From: Parasphingorhabdus flavimaris
Lineage (GTDB): Bacteria > Pseudomonadota > Alphaproteobacteria > Sphingomonadales > Sphingomonadaceae
Reading direction: 5' to 3'
Assembly: GCF_013371215.1 (NCBI RefSeq)
Contig: NZ_JABWMH010000002.1
Span: 558,001-622,000 of the forward strand
DNA: 64,000 nt
This document shows positions 1-9,665 of this stretch, in pieces. The notes below the pieces were generated by a model. That model saw only the letters and a program-made list of their open reading frames with translations, did not search any database and was not told where the DNA came from. The translations under genes and the position numbers were made by a program. How positions within the stretch are numbered: the stretch's first letter is position 1; each line of letters begins with the position of its first letter.

Positions 1-501
1 TTCGCGCTGGGTGGTGAAGACGATCTGGTGCGTTTGCTCGCCCGGGTTAAGGCTTTGCAGGCCTTTGTCGAAACCACGGACGGGGAAAATCTGCTCGCCG
101 GTTACAAGCGGGCTTCGAATATATTGAAGAAAGAGGGCGCTGGTGCCGTTCGTGTCGAGCGTAGTCGAGACACGGATGAAGGTAGGCATGGTCTCTCGAC
201 TTCGCTCGAGACGAACGGGGAAGGGCTCAAACCCCTTTCCTACACGCCCGAAAAGGCCGAAAAGACCCTCATAGACGCGCTCGACGCGGCGCAGCCGCAG
301 GTCACTGCCGCGATCGAGGCCGAGCAGTTCGAGCAGGCGATGACCGCGCTGGCGGCCCTGCGCGGCCCGATTGACCAGTTTTTCGAGGATGTGACGGTGA
401 ACGACGACGACGGAGCGAAGCGCGAAGCCCGGCTTGCCCTGCTCGCGCGTTTTCGCAACGCCGTCCACCAAGTTGCTGATTTTTCGAAGATCGAGGGCTA
501 G
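1..501 (+). CDS. glyS: Glycyl-tRNA synthetase beta subunit, C-terminal part (5' truncated by window)
   Basis: The frame is open from base 1 and gives the last 166 residues of the beta subunit of the heterotetrameric glycyl-tRNA synthetase, which charges tRNA-Gly. The visible part is the C-terminal helical region: a DDLVRLLARVKALQAF stretch, then YKRASNILKKE, then the terminal ALAALRGPIDQFFEDVTVN and RLALLARFRNAVHQVADFSKIEG segments typical of GlyS. Between the NILKKE segment and YTPEKAEKTL lie about 33 residues (AVRVERSRDTDEGRHG and following) that are not part of the usual family sequence. They are encoded by an inverted repeat at 147-217 (see repeat entry). The insertion keeps the frame, so the protein is probably functional. 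The real start lies outside the window. Confidence 0.9.
   Translation, partial: FALGGEDDLVRLLARVKALQAFVETTDGENLLAGYKRASNILKKEGAGAVRVERSRDTDEGRHGLSTSLETNGEGLKPLSYTPEKAEKTLIDALDAAQPQVTAAIEAEQFEQAMTALAALRGPIDQFFEDVTVNDDDGAKREARLALLARFRNAVHQVADFSKIEG
147..217. repeat. Small palindromic element inserted in frame inside glyS
   Basis: Two 24-base arms (147-170 and 194-217) are inverted copies of each other with 22 of 24 matches, separated by 23 bases. Both contain the core TCGAGCG(A/T)AGTCGAGA. The same core recurs as a second inverted repeat at 52599-52644, so this is a dispersed family. The copy adds about 33 codons to glyS without a stop or frameshift. Confidence 0.85.
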
Positions 502-521
502 AAGAGATTTGATTCATAACA

Positions 522-539
522 GTGTAAAGTGTGTAAAGT
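522..539 (+). repeat. Tandem 9-bp repeat GTGTAAAGT x2 upstream of ppdK
   Basis: GTGTAAAGT occurs twice back to back at 522-530 and 531-539, between glyS and the palindromic block before ppdK. It could be a regulator site or part of a promoter for ppdK. The function is not established from sequence. Confidence 0.5.
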
Positions 540-579
540 TCGACGGCGGTTTTTTCGGTTATGAGGACTGACCGAAAAG

Positions 580-698
580 CCCCTCCTCTTCAGAGGAGGG
601 GTCGGGGTGGTGTCTATCCCCACTCACAAAACTCGGAGACTGGCATCGAGCCAGCCTCCTCATAAACCACCCCTTGCCCCTCCTTTGAAAAGGAGGGG
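580..698. repeat. Composite palindromic repeat between glyS and ppdK
   Basis: Two perfect 10-bp hairpins with CCCCTCC..GGAGGGG arms lie at 580-601 and 677-698. Between them, GGGGTGGT (about 603-610) and ACCACCCC (about 666-673) can pair, giving an outer stem. The block resembles intergenic palindromic repeats seen in many sphingomonad genomes. No T-run follows, so it is not an obvious intrinsic terminator, although it could stabilise mRNA ends. Confidence 0.75.
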
Positions 699-721
699 TT
701 GGACAGTGATGAGGCAGATGA

Positions 722-3396
<2,675 letters not shown>

Positions 3397-3400
<4 letters not shown>

Positions 3401-4086
3401 TCTTCCTTTCGGCCCAGTATCCGGTCGATTTCGGCCTGAGCGATGTTGAATTTCCAGTTCTGGACCATGTGCTTGCTGTGCAATTTTCCGTTCAGGCAGG
3501 CGAGGTGGCAATAGAGGCCCCGTGAGACAAACAGCCCGTCGGCGTTTGACAGGTCACGAAATTCGAGCTGGAAAATTTCGCCTTCGGCAATGGGCTGGTC
3601 GCAAAAGGCGCAGGGCGTGAGATAGCCTTGGCTGCTTTCGATTTGTTCCAGCGGCGGCGGGTTACAGGGCACATCTGCGTTGAGCCGGTCGATCAGGCCG
3701 GAAATGGCGATATTCCACTCGTTGGTTTCGCTATCCTCTTCGGACCATAGATCAAGCAGCTCCGATCCTGCCAATATTCGGGAAACCGAATCCTTCGCCT
3801 TGTTGATCAGAGGCGTGTCGGGCTTTGCCATGGTGCCGAGGCGGTTGCGGAGATCGTCGGGAACATCGGCGGCCTGCCGCCCCATGAGAAAGGCGACGCA
3901 TTCCGCTGCAGCAAGGATTTCGCTGGCCAGATCCACTTCGATATAGGCATCCGGCCCACAATCGTCTGTCTGGCCAAATGAATCGAGCTCGTTGAACTTG
4001 CCATCGATGTCATCGATCGAGGCGACTTCGGCGGCCCAGTCTAGCGCGGAATCATTCTCGAAACTGCCCGTACCCCATGTTCCCAT
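3397..4086 (-). CDS. DUF4259 domain protein with C-terminal zinc-binding-like module
   Basis: A 229-residue protein of unknown function. The N-terminus MGTWGTGSFENDSALDW is the signature of the DUF4259 family. The C-terminal third has a CAFCDQ pair and, further on, YCHLACLNGK, a spacing that suggests a small metal-binding finger (Cys-x2-Cys ... Cys-His-x2-Cys). No signal peptide or membrane segment is seen, so it is probably cytoplasmic. GGAGAG lies about 8 bases upstream of the ATG. It is a monocistronic gene converging on ppdK. I cannot assign a biochemical role. Confidence 0.75.
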
Positions 4087-4193
4087 CGACCGTCTCTCCG
4101 TCCGTTGACGGTCATTCTACAAATGAATGACAAAATAGCCACTAAAATGGCTTGCAAGCACGGGCATCACCCCCTATCTGCACCGTCTGGTTA

Positions 4194-4270
4194 GCGCCCA
4201 TAGCTCAGCTGGATAGAGTACTTGACTACGAATCAAGGGGTCGGGAGTTCGAATCTCTCTGGGCGCACCA
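4194..4270 (+). tRNA. tRNA-Arg (anticodon ACG)
   Basis: A 77-nt cloverleaf. The acceptor arm GCGCCCA pairs with TGGGCGC. The D-arm is AGCTCAGCTGGATAGAG. The anticodon stem CTTGA..TCAAG encloses the loop with ACG. The T-arm contains GTTCGAATC. The discriminator A and the CCA end are genome encoded. Confidence 0.96.
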
Positions 4271-4383
4271 CCTTCCTTTCTGTCAGGCCATGCACTGCAA
4301 AAGATGCACCAAGGTGCACTTGCGCATGGCTCGCCGCTGGCGTAACTTGTCGGCATTGCATCTGATGAACCAAAGGACCTGTT

Positions 4384-5004
4384 TTGGCCGATTATTCCCA
4401 ATCCATTGTCGACGCTCTCGCCGAGCGCGAAGCCCAGAAAATTGCGGTGCCGGACGAGGTCCAGGAAGCGGTGAAGACGCTGCTGCGCTGGACCGGTGAC
4501 GATCCCGAGCGCGAAGGGCTGGTCGACACGCCAAAACGCGTCGCGCGCGCGTGGAAGGAATATTGCGAGGGCTATGCCGAGAATCCCGCCATGCATCTCG
4601 CCCGCACCTTCGAGGAAGTCGGCGGCTATGACGAGCTGGTGTTGCTCAAGGACATTCCCTTCCACTCGCATTGCGAGCACCATATGGCGCCGATCATCGG
4701 CAAGGCGAGCATCGCCTATATGCCGACCGACAAGGTCGTCGGCATTTCCAAGCTCGCTCGCGTGCTCCACGGCTTTGCCCGGCGGTTGCAGGTGCAGGAA
4801 CGGCTGACAGCCGAAGTGGCGGAATGTATCTGGGACAATCTGAAGCCAGCCGGTGTGGCGGTCGTGATCGAAGCCAGTCACAGCTGCATGACGGCGCGCG
4901 GCGTTCGGACGCCCGGGGTCAAGATGACCACCAGTCGTTTGCTCGGATGTTTTCTGGACGACGCGCGGAGCCGCGAGGAAGTCATGAGCCTGATGGGCTA
5001 TTGA
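4384..5004 (+). CDS. folE: GTP cyclohydrolase I
   Basis: A 206-residue homodecameric zinc enzyme making 7,8-dihydroneopterin triphosphate from GTP, the first step of folate (and possibly queuosine) synthesis. Zinc and catalytic residues are visible in PFHSHCEHHMAPIIGKASIAY and in SHSCMTARGVRTPG. GFARRLQVQERLT is the GTP-binding helix region. Length and motif order are canonical. The start is TTG, supported by AAAGGA six bases upstream at 4372-4377. There is no in-frame ATG near the N-terminus. It converges with the hydroxylase gene on the other strand. Confidence 0.96.
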   Translation: MADYSQSIVDALAEREAQKIAVPDEVQEAVKTLLRWTGDDPEREGLVDTPKRVARAWKEYCEGYAENPAMHLARTFEEVGGYDELVLLKDIPFHSHCEHHMAPIIGKASIAYMPTDKVVGISKLARVLHGFARRLQVQERLTAEVAECIWDNLKPAGVAVVIEASHSCMTARGVRTPGVKMTTSRLLGCFLDDARSREEVMSLMGY

Positions 5005-5016
5005 GCCACAGGCGGC

Positions 5017-5673
5017 TCAGCGCATCCATTTCCGCATGAGATTATATTGTATCGCCTGCATTCGGGTGTAATTGGCGTGAGACATGTTATGTCCCTCCAG
5101 CGCGGCGACTTCATTCAGTTCGTAGAGAAGATTCCGGTTGGTGACATCCGGTATTTTGCTCTGGATGAAGGTGATGGCAACCATGCGTTCGCCATCGGTG
5201 ACCGGCTCGACCTCGTGGAGCGTTGAAGACGGGTAGACGATCGCGGTGCCCGGAGGCCCCTTGAACCGCATGCTGGCTTCGCCCTGGGTGACATGGAGAG
5301 CGCCACCGACCGAATCCTTTACGTCGCTGAGAAAAATCGTGCAACTCAGGTCGGACCGCAGCGGGGCGTCTGGCAATGGAATGATCGCGCTGTCAGCGTG
5401 CAATCCGTAATTCATTCCGGGCTTGTACCGTGTGATCAGTGGCGGAGCGACTTGCTCGGGAAAGGCAAAATCGACAAATTCGCGATTGGCCATCAACGCA
5501 TCGAGCAGGATCTCCGACGACTGTTTATAGCCCTCGACATCGTGCAATTGCAGGTTGTTCTTCACCTTGCTGTGCGGGTTGCTGATCTTGCCGTCGACAA
5601 ATTGGGCCTTTTCGGCAATCTGTTTCAGCTGGTTGACCTGCGCCTGGTCGAGTAGATTGAGCTGCTTGAACAT
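5017..5673 (-). CDS. PKHD-type Fe(II)/2-oxoglutarate hydroxylase (PiuC-like)
   Basis: A 218-residue dioxygenase of the prolyl-4-hydroxylase/PiuC family. The iron-binding triad reads H-x-D in YGLHADSAI and the distal His in SSTLHEVEPV. The 2-oxoglutarate-binding Arg is in GERMVAITFIQS. The C-terminal NLMRKWMR tail also matches the family. The start is set by the TAATG junction: its ATG (5671-5673) shares one base with the stop of the upstream gene, so the two are translationally coupled. Relatives often sit beside TonB-dependent iron receptors. None is visible here. The substrate is unknown. Confidence 0.85.
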   Translation of the reverse strand: MFKQLNLLDQAQVNQLKQIAEKAQFVDGKISNPHSKVKNNLQLHDVEGYKQSSEILLDALMANREFVDFAFPEQVAPPLITRYKPGMNYGLHADSAIIPLPDAPLRSDLSCTIFLSDVKDSVGGALHVTQGEASMRFKGPPGTAIVYPSSTLHEVEPVTDGERMVAITFIQSKIPDVTNRNLLYELNEVAALEGHNMSHANYTRMQAIQYNLMRKWMR

Positions 5674-6719
5674 TATCTCTTCGTTTCCGCTGTTGCTATC
5701 GCGGCGGCCACTTTCGGATGTTGCCGCGCCAATTGATCGATCCATAGCAGTGTCTGCCGGATATCGTCAGCATGAATTTTTCCCGCTTCGGCCAGAAGCT
5801 CTTCGCGCAGCGAGGCGCTATAATCATATTCGGGGGCCTTGGAATAGCTGGTCATGATCGGACCGGACACCAGTTTCTCGGCCTGATCCAGAGGCAGGCT
5901 CCTGCCGAAATGATCTGCGGCGGATTGCAATTTTCCGGCGGGCTGGTTCAGGAAATGATCAAAATCCATCCACATGATGTCTGCATCCGGGCAGCGCTTT
6001 TCTGCATCACAAAGCGTGACCATTTCGCACAGCCAGCCCAGGGCGCTGGTCTGGGCCAGCGTCAGCTGCTCCATGGTTCCGACAGGTTGGCCGAGATGCT
6101 GCTCGAGGCGTTTCAGCCTGAGCTCAGTCAGGGCAGCGGCTTCCTGCTTCGACGCATCACCGGCCAAAATGGTCTGCAGATAACGTTCACGCGAGGCAAC
6201 GAGGAAAAGTGCGGTGCCTGATCCGGCCAACAGGTCCTGGGCGAGGGGGCTGACAAAGCTGCTCGCCTTGATCATCACCCGTTGATCGGGGTGAAATGTC
6301 CGCGAGAGCCAATGTTCGACCTGATCGAGCCTTTTGGCTTGCTCGTCACCGGTCCAGCCGATTTCAGCCGGATTGTTGATCCGGACGTCGGCCAGCTGCC
6401 GCAATATCGCAGGCTCGCGCAGCGCCAATATGCTGTCGATTTCCCCGAGCAGTCTGGAAATCAGAGTCGATCCGACATGGCCGATATGGAAAATATACTG
6501 GGGCTTGGGAAGATTTGCCAGCGGCACGGAAGCAACATCCGCCCAGGACACGACCTGCCGTTGCAAATCGGGAGTGAATATTCGCTGATCAAGGAAACTG
6601 GCCTGGCGAAAGGCGGCTTCGCTCATGGTCGAAAGGAGGACCTGCTCCTTCTGCAGATCGGCGAGATGCGGGAACAGGGACGCATCTTTCGCAAAAAATG
6701 ATTGCCAGTCGTCGCTCAA
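5673..6719 (-). CDS. Sulfotransferase-like P-loop protein, unknown function
   Basis: A 348-residue protein with FHIGHVGSTLISRLLGEIDSI near residue 80, a P-loop-like motif resembling the PAPS-binding loop of sulfotransferases. I recognise no further catalytic signature, so the enzymatic role is uncertain. A TTG at 6717-6719 is the best start: GGAGGG (6724-6729) sits four bases upstream. A slightly longer frame from TTG 6731 would put the ribosome site inside the gene. The start lies directly behind the T-run of the rplI terminator, so expression may depend on read-through. It is coupled to the downstream hydroxylase by a TAATG overlap, suggesting a joint substrate-modifying pair. Confidence 0.6.
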   Translation of the reverse strand: MSDDWQSFFAKDASLFPHLADLQKEQVLLSTMSEAAFRQASFLDQRIFTPDLQRQVVSWADVASVPLANLPKPQYIFHIGHVGSTLISRLLGEIDSILALREPAILRQLADVRINNPAEIGWTGDEQAKRLDQVEHWLSRTFHPDQRVMIKASSFVSPLAQDLLAGSGTALFLVASRERYLQTILAGDASKQEAAALTELRLKRLEQHLGQPVGTMEQLTLAQTSALGWLCEMVTLCDAEKRCPDADIMWMDFDHFLNQPAGKLQSAADHFGRSLPLDQAEKLVSGPIMTSYSKAPEYDYSASLREELLAEAGKIHADDIRQTLLWIDQLARQHPKVAAAIATAETKR

Positions 6720-6733
6720 CGCGCCCTCCAAAG

Positions 6734-6784
6734 AAAAAGCCCGGGTCTGGTGAACCGTCTTGCGACGTTCCGGACCCGGGCTTT
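6734..6784 (-). terminator. Intrinsic terminator of rpsF-rpsR-rplI
   Basis: Perfect 12-bp inverted arms AAAGCCCGGGTC (6736-6747) and GACCCGGGCTTT (6773-6784). On the minus strand the hairpin is followed by TTTTTC. The next minus-strand gene begins 15 bases beyond it. Confidence 0.88.
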
Positions 6785-6806
6785 CGATATCAAAGTCAGA
6801 ATAGGA

Positions 6807-7454
6807 CTATTCCTTGGTTTCGGTATCGTCCTGTTCTTCGGTTTCTGCTGTTTCGTCCGCTGCTTCCGAAGTGGCTTCTTCGCCAGCTTCTTGAGCATCG
6901 TCTTCGCTGTCAGGCGCAAGCGCGTTGGCAGCCAGTTCGGCCTGATCTTCTTCGAACATCTGGGCAATCACGTCGACGCCGTCCTTCTGAAGATCGGCTT
7001 CGTCGTCCGAACGGGCGACATTGGCCTGGATCGTGACATTGACTTCCGGGTGGAGACGAACGCGGACATCGAAAACGCCGAGTGTCTTGATCGGCTTTTC
7101 CAGAATGACCATGCTCTTCTCAACGACGGAGCTCTTGCCATCGGCGTTCAGGGCTTCGACAATATCGCGAACCGATACGGAACCGTAAAGCTGGCCGCTG
7201 GCAGACGACGCACGGATCAGAACGATCTGCTTGCCTTCAATGCTGCCGGATGCCGCTTCGGCTTCCTTGCGCTTTGCTTCATTGTCGGCTTCGATCTGCT
7301 GGCGGTTGGCTTCGAAGACTTTCTTGTTCGCCGCATTGGCACGCAAGGCCTTCTTGTTGGGTAGCAGAAAATTGCGGGCATAGCCGTTCTTGACGGTGAC
7401 GATGTCGCCGATGCTGCCGAGTTTCTCTACGCGTTCAAGCAAAATAATATCCAT
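6807..7454 (-). CDS. rplI: 50S ribosomal protein bL9 with long acidic C-terminal tail
   Basis: A 215-residue bL9. The first 150 residues are canonical: MDIILLERVEKLGSIGDIVTVKNGYARNFLLP is the N-terminal rRNA-binding domain, followed by the long helix and a C-terminal domain ending near DVIAQMFEEDQ. From about residue 155 the protein continues for some 60 residues rich in Glu, Asp, Ala and Thr, ending TEEQDDTETKE. Usual bL9 is about 150 residues, so the tail is an addition, probably disordered. It is the last gene of the rpsF-rpsR-rplI operon, followed by a strong terminator. Confidence 0.96.
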   Translation of the reverse strand: MDIILLERVEKLGSIGDIVTVKNGYARNFLLPNKKALRANAANKKVFEANRQQIEADNEAKRKEAEAASGSIEGKQIVLIRASSASGQLYGSVSVRDIVEALNADGKSSVVEKSMVILEKPIKTLGVFDVRVRLHPEVNVTIQANVARSDDEADLQKDGVDVIAQMFEEDQAELAANALAPDSEDDAQEAGEEATSEAADETAETEEQDDTETKE

Positions 7455-7464
7455 TGTTTCGCTC

Positions 7465-7689
7465 CTATTTCACGAGGTAAGGCAGGAGGCCAATATGGCG
7501 AGCGCGTTTGATAGCTTTGGAAAGCTCGCGTTGCTTCTTGGCGGAAACTGCGGTGATACGACTTGGTACGATCTTGCCGCGTTCGGAAATGAATCCCTGC
7601 AGCGTCTTCACGTCTTTATAGTCGATTGGCTGTGCGTTTTTACCGGAAAAGGGGCAGCTTTTGCGGCGACGGAAAAATGGACGTCCCAT
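7465..7689 (-). CDS. rpsR: 30S ribosomal protein bS18
   Basis: A 74-residue protein, [16 protein letters not shown] then [30 protein letters not shown], matching bS18 end to end. It binds 16S rRNA as a heterodimer with bS6, whose gene lies 20 bases upstream. The basic N-terminus and single Cys are typical. Confidence 0.98.
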   Translation of the reverse strand: MGRPFFRRRKSCPFSGKNAQPIDYKDVKTLQGFISERGKIVPSRITAVSAKKQRELSKAIKRARHIGLLPYLVK

Positions 7690-7709
7690 ATCTTAACTCC
7701 TTCTCTGGC

Positions 7710-8072
7710 TTAATTATTATCGAAATCGCGGCGCGGTTTGCGGTCGCGGTCGGGTTTGCGCATCATCACGGACGGGCCTTCTTCATGCTCGTCAACGCGG
7801 ATGGTCAGAAAACGGATAACATCTTCGTTGATCCGGGTCTGGCGTTCCAGTTCCAGGACAACGTTGCCCGGTGCGTCGAGACGCAGCATGACATAATGTG
7901 CCTTGCGGTTCTTCTGGATCTTGTAGGCGAGCGTACGCAGGCCCCAGGTTTCGGTCAGTACGACCTTGCCTTCGTTGGATTCAACAATTTTGGTGGCTTC
8001 CTGCGCAAGAGCATCAACCTGAGACTGGCTCAGATCCTGCCGCGCAAGGAAGACATGCTCATACATTGGCAT
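7710..8072 (-). CDS. rpsF: 30S ribosomal protein bS6
   Basis: A 120-residue bS6. The ferredoxin-like core begins [15 protein letters not shown] and contains [21 protein letters not shown], the conserved bS18/rRNA contact strand. The tail after residue 100 ([18 protein letters not shown]) is short and basic. The start is placed at the first Met because GAAGGA lies just upstream on the minus strand. A second Met two codons later is possible. First gene of the rpsF-rpsR-rplI operon. Confidence 0.97.
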   Translation of the reverse strand: MPMYEHVFLARQDLSQSQVDALAQEATKIVESNEGKVVLTETWGLRTLAYKIQKNRKAHYVMLRLDAPGNVVLELERQTRINEDVIRFLTIRVDEHEEGPSVMMRKPDRDRKPRRDFDNN

Positions 8073-8331
8073 GCAATCATTCCTTCATTTACCGCCGATC
8101 GCTGACGCCGCACCATGCGAACGCCCCTCCGGCTTTCTTCTTTTTCCGGGTGAATCGGACAGGCCGGTTCACGCGGAAGCGGCGCCTATGGCGGAAATGG
8201 CGGGGGAATGCAAGGGAGAAGGAGGGGGCTGCAATGTCGGAAAAGCTAGGTTGCTCTTAAAGGCCGAAACTGGGTGGAAAGCGGTCGGACGGCTTTCAGG
8301 CTGCGGTCAGAAGAAAGCTGCCGTTGCCTGC

Positions 8332-8360
8332 TTGCCTGATGGTAACAGGCTCGCTATGTA
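8332..8360 (+). promoter_or_regulatory. Promoter of the trp leader/trpS2 transcript
   Basis: TTGCCT (8332-8337), a 17-base spacer and TATGTA (8355-8360) form a sigma-70-type promoter. A start seven bases after the -10 would fall on 8367, exactly the A of the leader-peptide ATG, so the transcript would be leaderless. The remaining 8073-8330 stretch holds only the rpsF upstream region, and I see no gene in it. Confidence 0.55.
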
Positions 8361-8366
8361 AGTCCT

Positions 8367-8417
8367 ATGACCTACCGGCTTTCGACCATCAATCAACTTT
8401 GGTGGCCCGCGACTTAA
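8367..8417 (+). CDS. trpL: trp leader peptide (16 residues, tandem Trp codons)
   Basis: The short frame MTYRLSTINQLWWPAT ends in TAA. It has two adjacent TGG codons (8400-8405) four codons before the stop, the hallmark of ribosome-mediated transcription attenuation by Trp-tRNA shortage. The second Trp codon through the stop overlaps the 5' side of a GC-rich hairpin at 8404-8425. No ribosome site precedes the ATG, but the promoter predicts an RNA that starts at the ATG, as described for trpL of Sinorhizobium meliloti. The next gene is an auxiliary tryptophanyl-tRNA synthetase 107 bases downstream. The regulatory role is inferred. The frame and codons are directly visible. Confidence 0.78.
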   Translation: MTYRLSTINQLWWPAT

Positions 8418-8502
8418 GCGCGGCCAGTCATATTTCTGTGACCTCATCCGCTGCTTTCGGCGGCTAGGATCATCAGCACTCCCATCCCGACGGCAGCAGT
8501 GG
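8404..8502 (+). promoter_or_regulatory. Putative attenuator with alternative RNA structures before trpS2
   Basis: Hairpin A: GG-C(bulge)-C-CGCG pairs with CGCGGCC at 8404-8425, overlapping the end of the leader peptide. Hairpin B: GCTGC TTTCG GCGGC at 8450-8464. Alternative pairing: CCGCTGCT (8448-8455) with AGCAGTGG (8495-8502), eight pairs with one G-U, which is incompatible with hairpin B. No long U-run follows, so the switch may be weakly terminating or may act on translation near the AGGAG at 8511. Confidence 0.5.
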
Positions 8503-8523
8503 CAACTTCTAGGAGAATTGTCC

Positions 8524-9534
8524 ATGCGACCTGTTTCACGTCCTGTAATCCTGACCGGCGACCGCACCACCGGTCCCCTGCACCTGGGACATTACATCGG
8601 CTCTCTGAAGAGTCGGGTAGAGTTGCAGCACACCCACAAGCAATATGTGCTTCTGGCCGACACCCAGGCGCTGACCGACAACGCCGATCATCCTGACAAG
8701 GTGCGTCGCAATGTCCTGGAGGTGGCGCTAGACTACCTAGCGGTCGGAATCGATCCAGCCCTGTCCACGATCTGTCTGCAATCGGCTTTGCCTGCTTTGG
8801 CGGAGTTGACCATGCTCTACCTGAATTTCGTCACGGTCGCGCGCCTCGAGCGCAATCCGACCATCAAGGAGGAGATACAGGCGAGAGGGTTTGGTCGCGA
8901 CATACCCGCCGGCTTTCTTTGTTATCCGGCAGCACAAGCTGCCGACATTACGGCGTTCAGAGCGACCGTGGTGCCGGTCGGTGAAGATCAGACGCCCCTG
9001 ATTGAGCAGACCAACGAGTTGGTTCGCCGTCTCAACCGACAAATCGGCCGGTCCGTGTTGCCAGAAGCACGCGCGATTACGCCGCTGATAGGGCGCCTTC
9101 CCGGCGTGGACGGCAGGGCGAAGATGAGCAAATCTCAAGGTAACGCTTTGCCCCTGTCGGCTAGCGACGATGAGATCGCGGCAGCCGTACAGCGCATGTA
9201 CACGGACCCCGATCATCTCCGTGCATCCGACCCAGGGCGCGTTGAGGGCAATGTCGTATTCACTTATCTCGACGCCTTTGACCCCGACCGTGAAGCTGTT
9301 GCCGAACTGAAGGCGCACTATCAAAAAGGAGGTCTTGGGGACATGGTTCTGAAGCAGCGCCTCACGATCATCCTCCAGGCCACCGTCGCTCCGATCCGTG
9401 AGCGGCGGGCTGCGTTAAGTCGGGATGTCGACACGATAATGGACATCTTGCGAACCGGCGTTCAGCGGGGCCGAGAGATCACCGAGCAGACTAAGGATGA
9501 AATCGTAGCAGGCCTTGGACTTTTTTCTCTTTGA
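8524..9534 (+). CDS. trpS2: Auxiliary tryptophanyl-tRNA synthetase
   Basis: A 336-residue class I synthetase that would attach Trp to tRNA-Trp. The ATP-binding HIGH-type motif is TGDRTTGPLHLGHYIGSL near the N-terminus and the KMSKS loop reads GRAKMSKSQGNALPL. Length is normal for TrpRS. ATG 8524 is chosen because AGGAG (8511-8515) lies eight bases upstream; the in-frame TTG at 8518 is too close. The GDRTTGPLHLGHY form resembles the auxiliary, indolmycin-tolerant TrpRS branch known from Streptomyces and some Firmicutes. That resistance role is an inference from sequence style plus the attenuator. It is a lone gene between core operons, so acquisition by transfer is plausible. The housekeeping trpS is not in this window. 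Confidence 0.88.
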   Translation: MRPVSRPVILTGDRTTGPLHLGHYIGSLKSRVELQHTHKQYVLLADTQALTDNADHPDKVRRNVLEVALDYLAVGIDPALSTICLQSALPALAELTMLYLNFVTVARLERNPTIKEEIQARGFGRDIPAGFLCYPAAQAADITAFRATVVPVGEDQTPLIEQTNELVRRLNRQIGRSVLPEARAITPLIGRLPGVDGRAKMSKSQGNALPLSASDDEIAAAVQRMYTDPDHLRASDPGRVEGNVVFTYLDAFDPDREAVAELKAHYQKGGLGDMVLKQRLTIILQATVAPIRERRAALSRDVDTIMDILRTGVQRGREITEQTKDEIVAGLGLFSL

Positions 9535-9665
9535 ACGCACGAAAATCGCATCCACTTTCGAGCGGACGCCAACACCTCAGGAGTGTCCGGAATTGGGGCG
9601 ATTGCAGAAGGGCAGGTAATATATCTCAAATGTCTCGTATTGCGCGGTTGGCGGACCTGCTCAAT

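Noticed and set aside
8395-8412. GGTGGCCCGCG resembles a T-box sequence upstream of trpS2
   Set aside because: There is no specifier stem or tRNA-acceptor bulge, and the same bases are explained as Trp-Trp-Pro-Ala codons of a leader peptide. T-boxes are also essentially absent from Proteobacteria.
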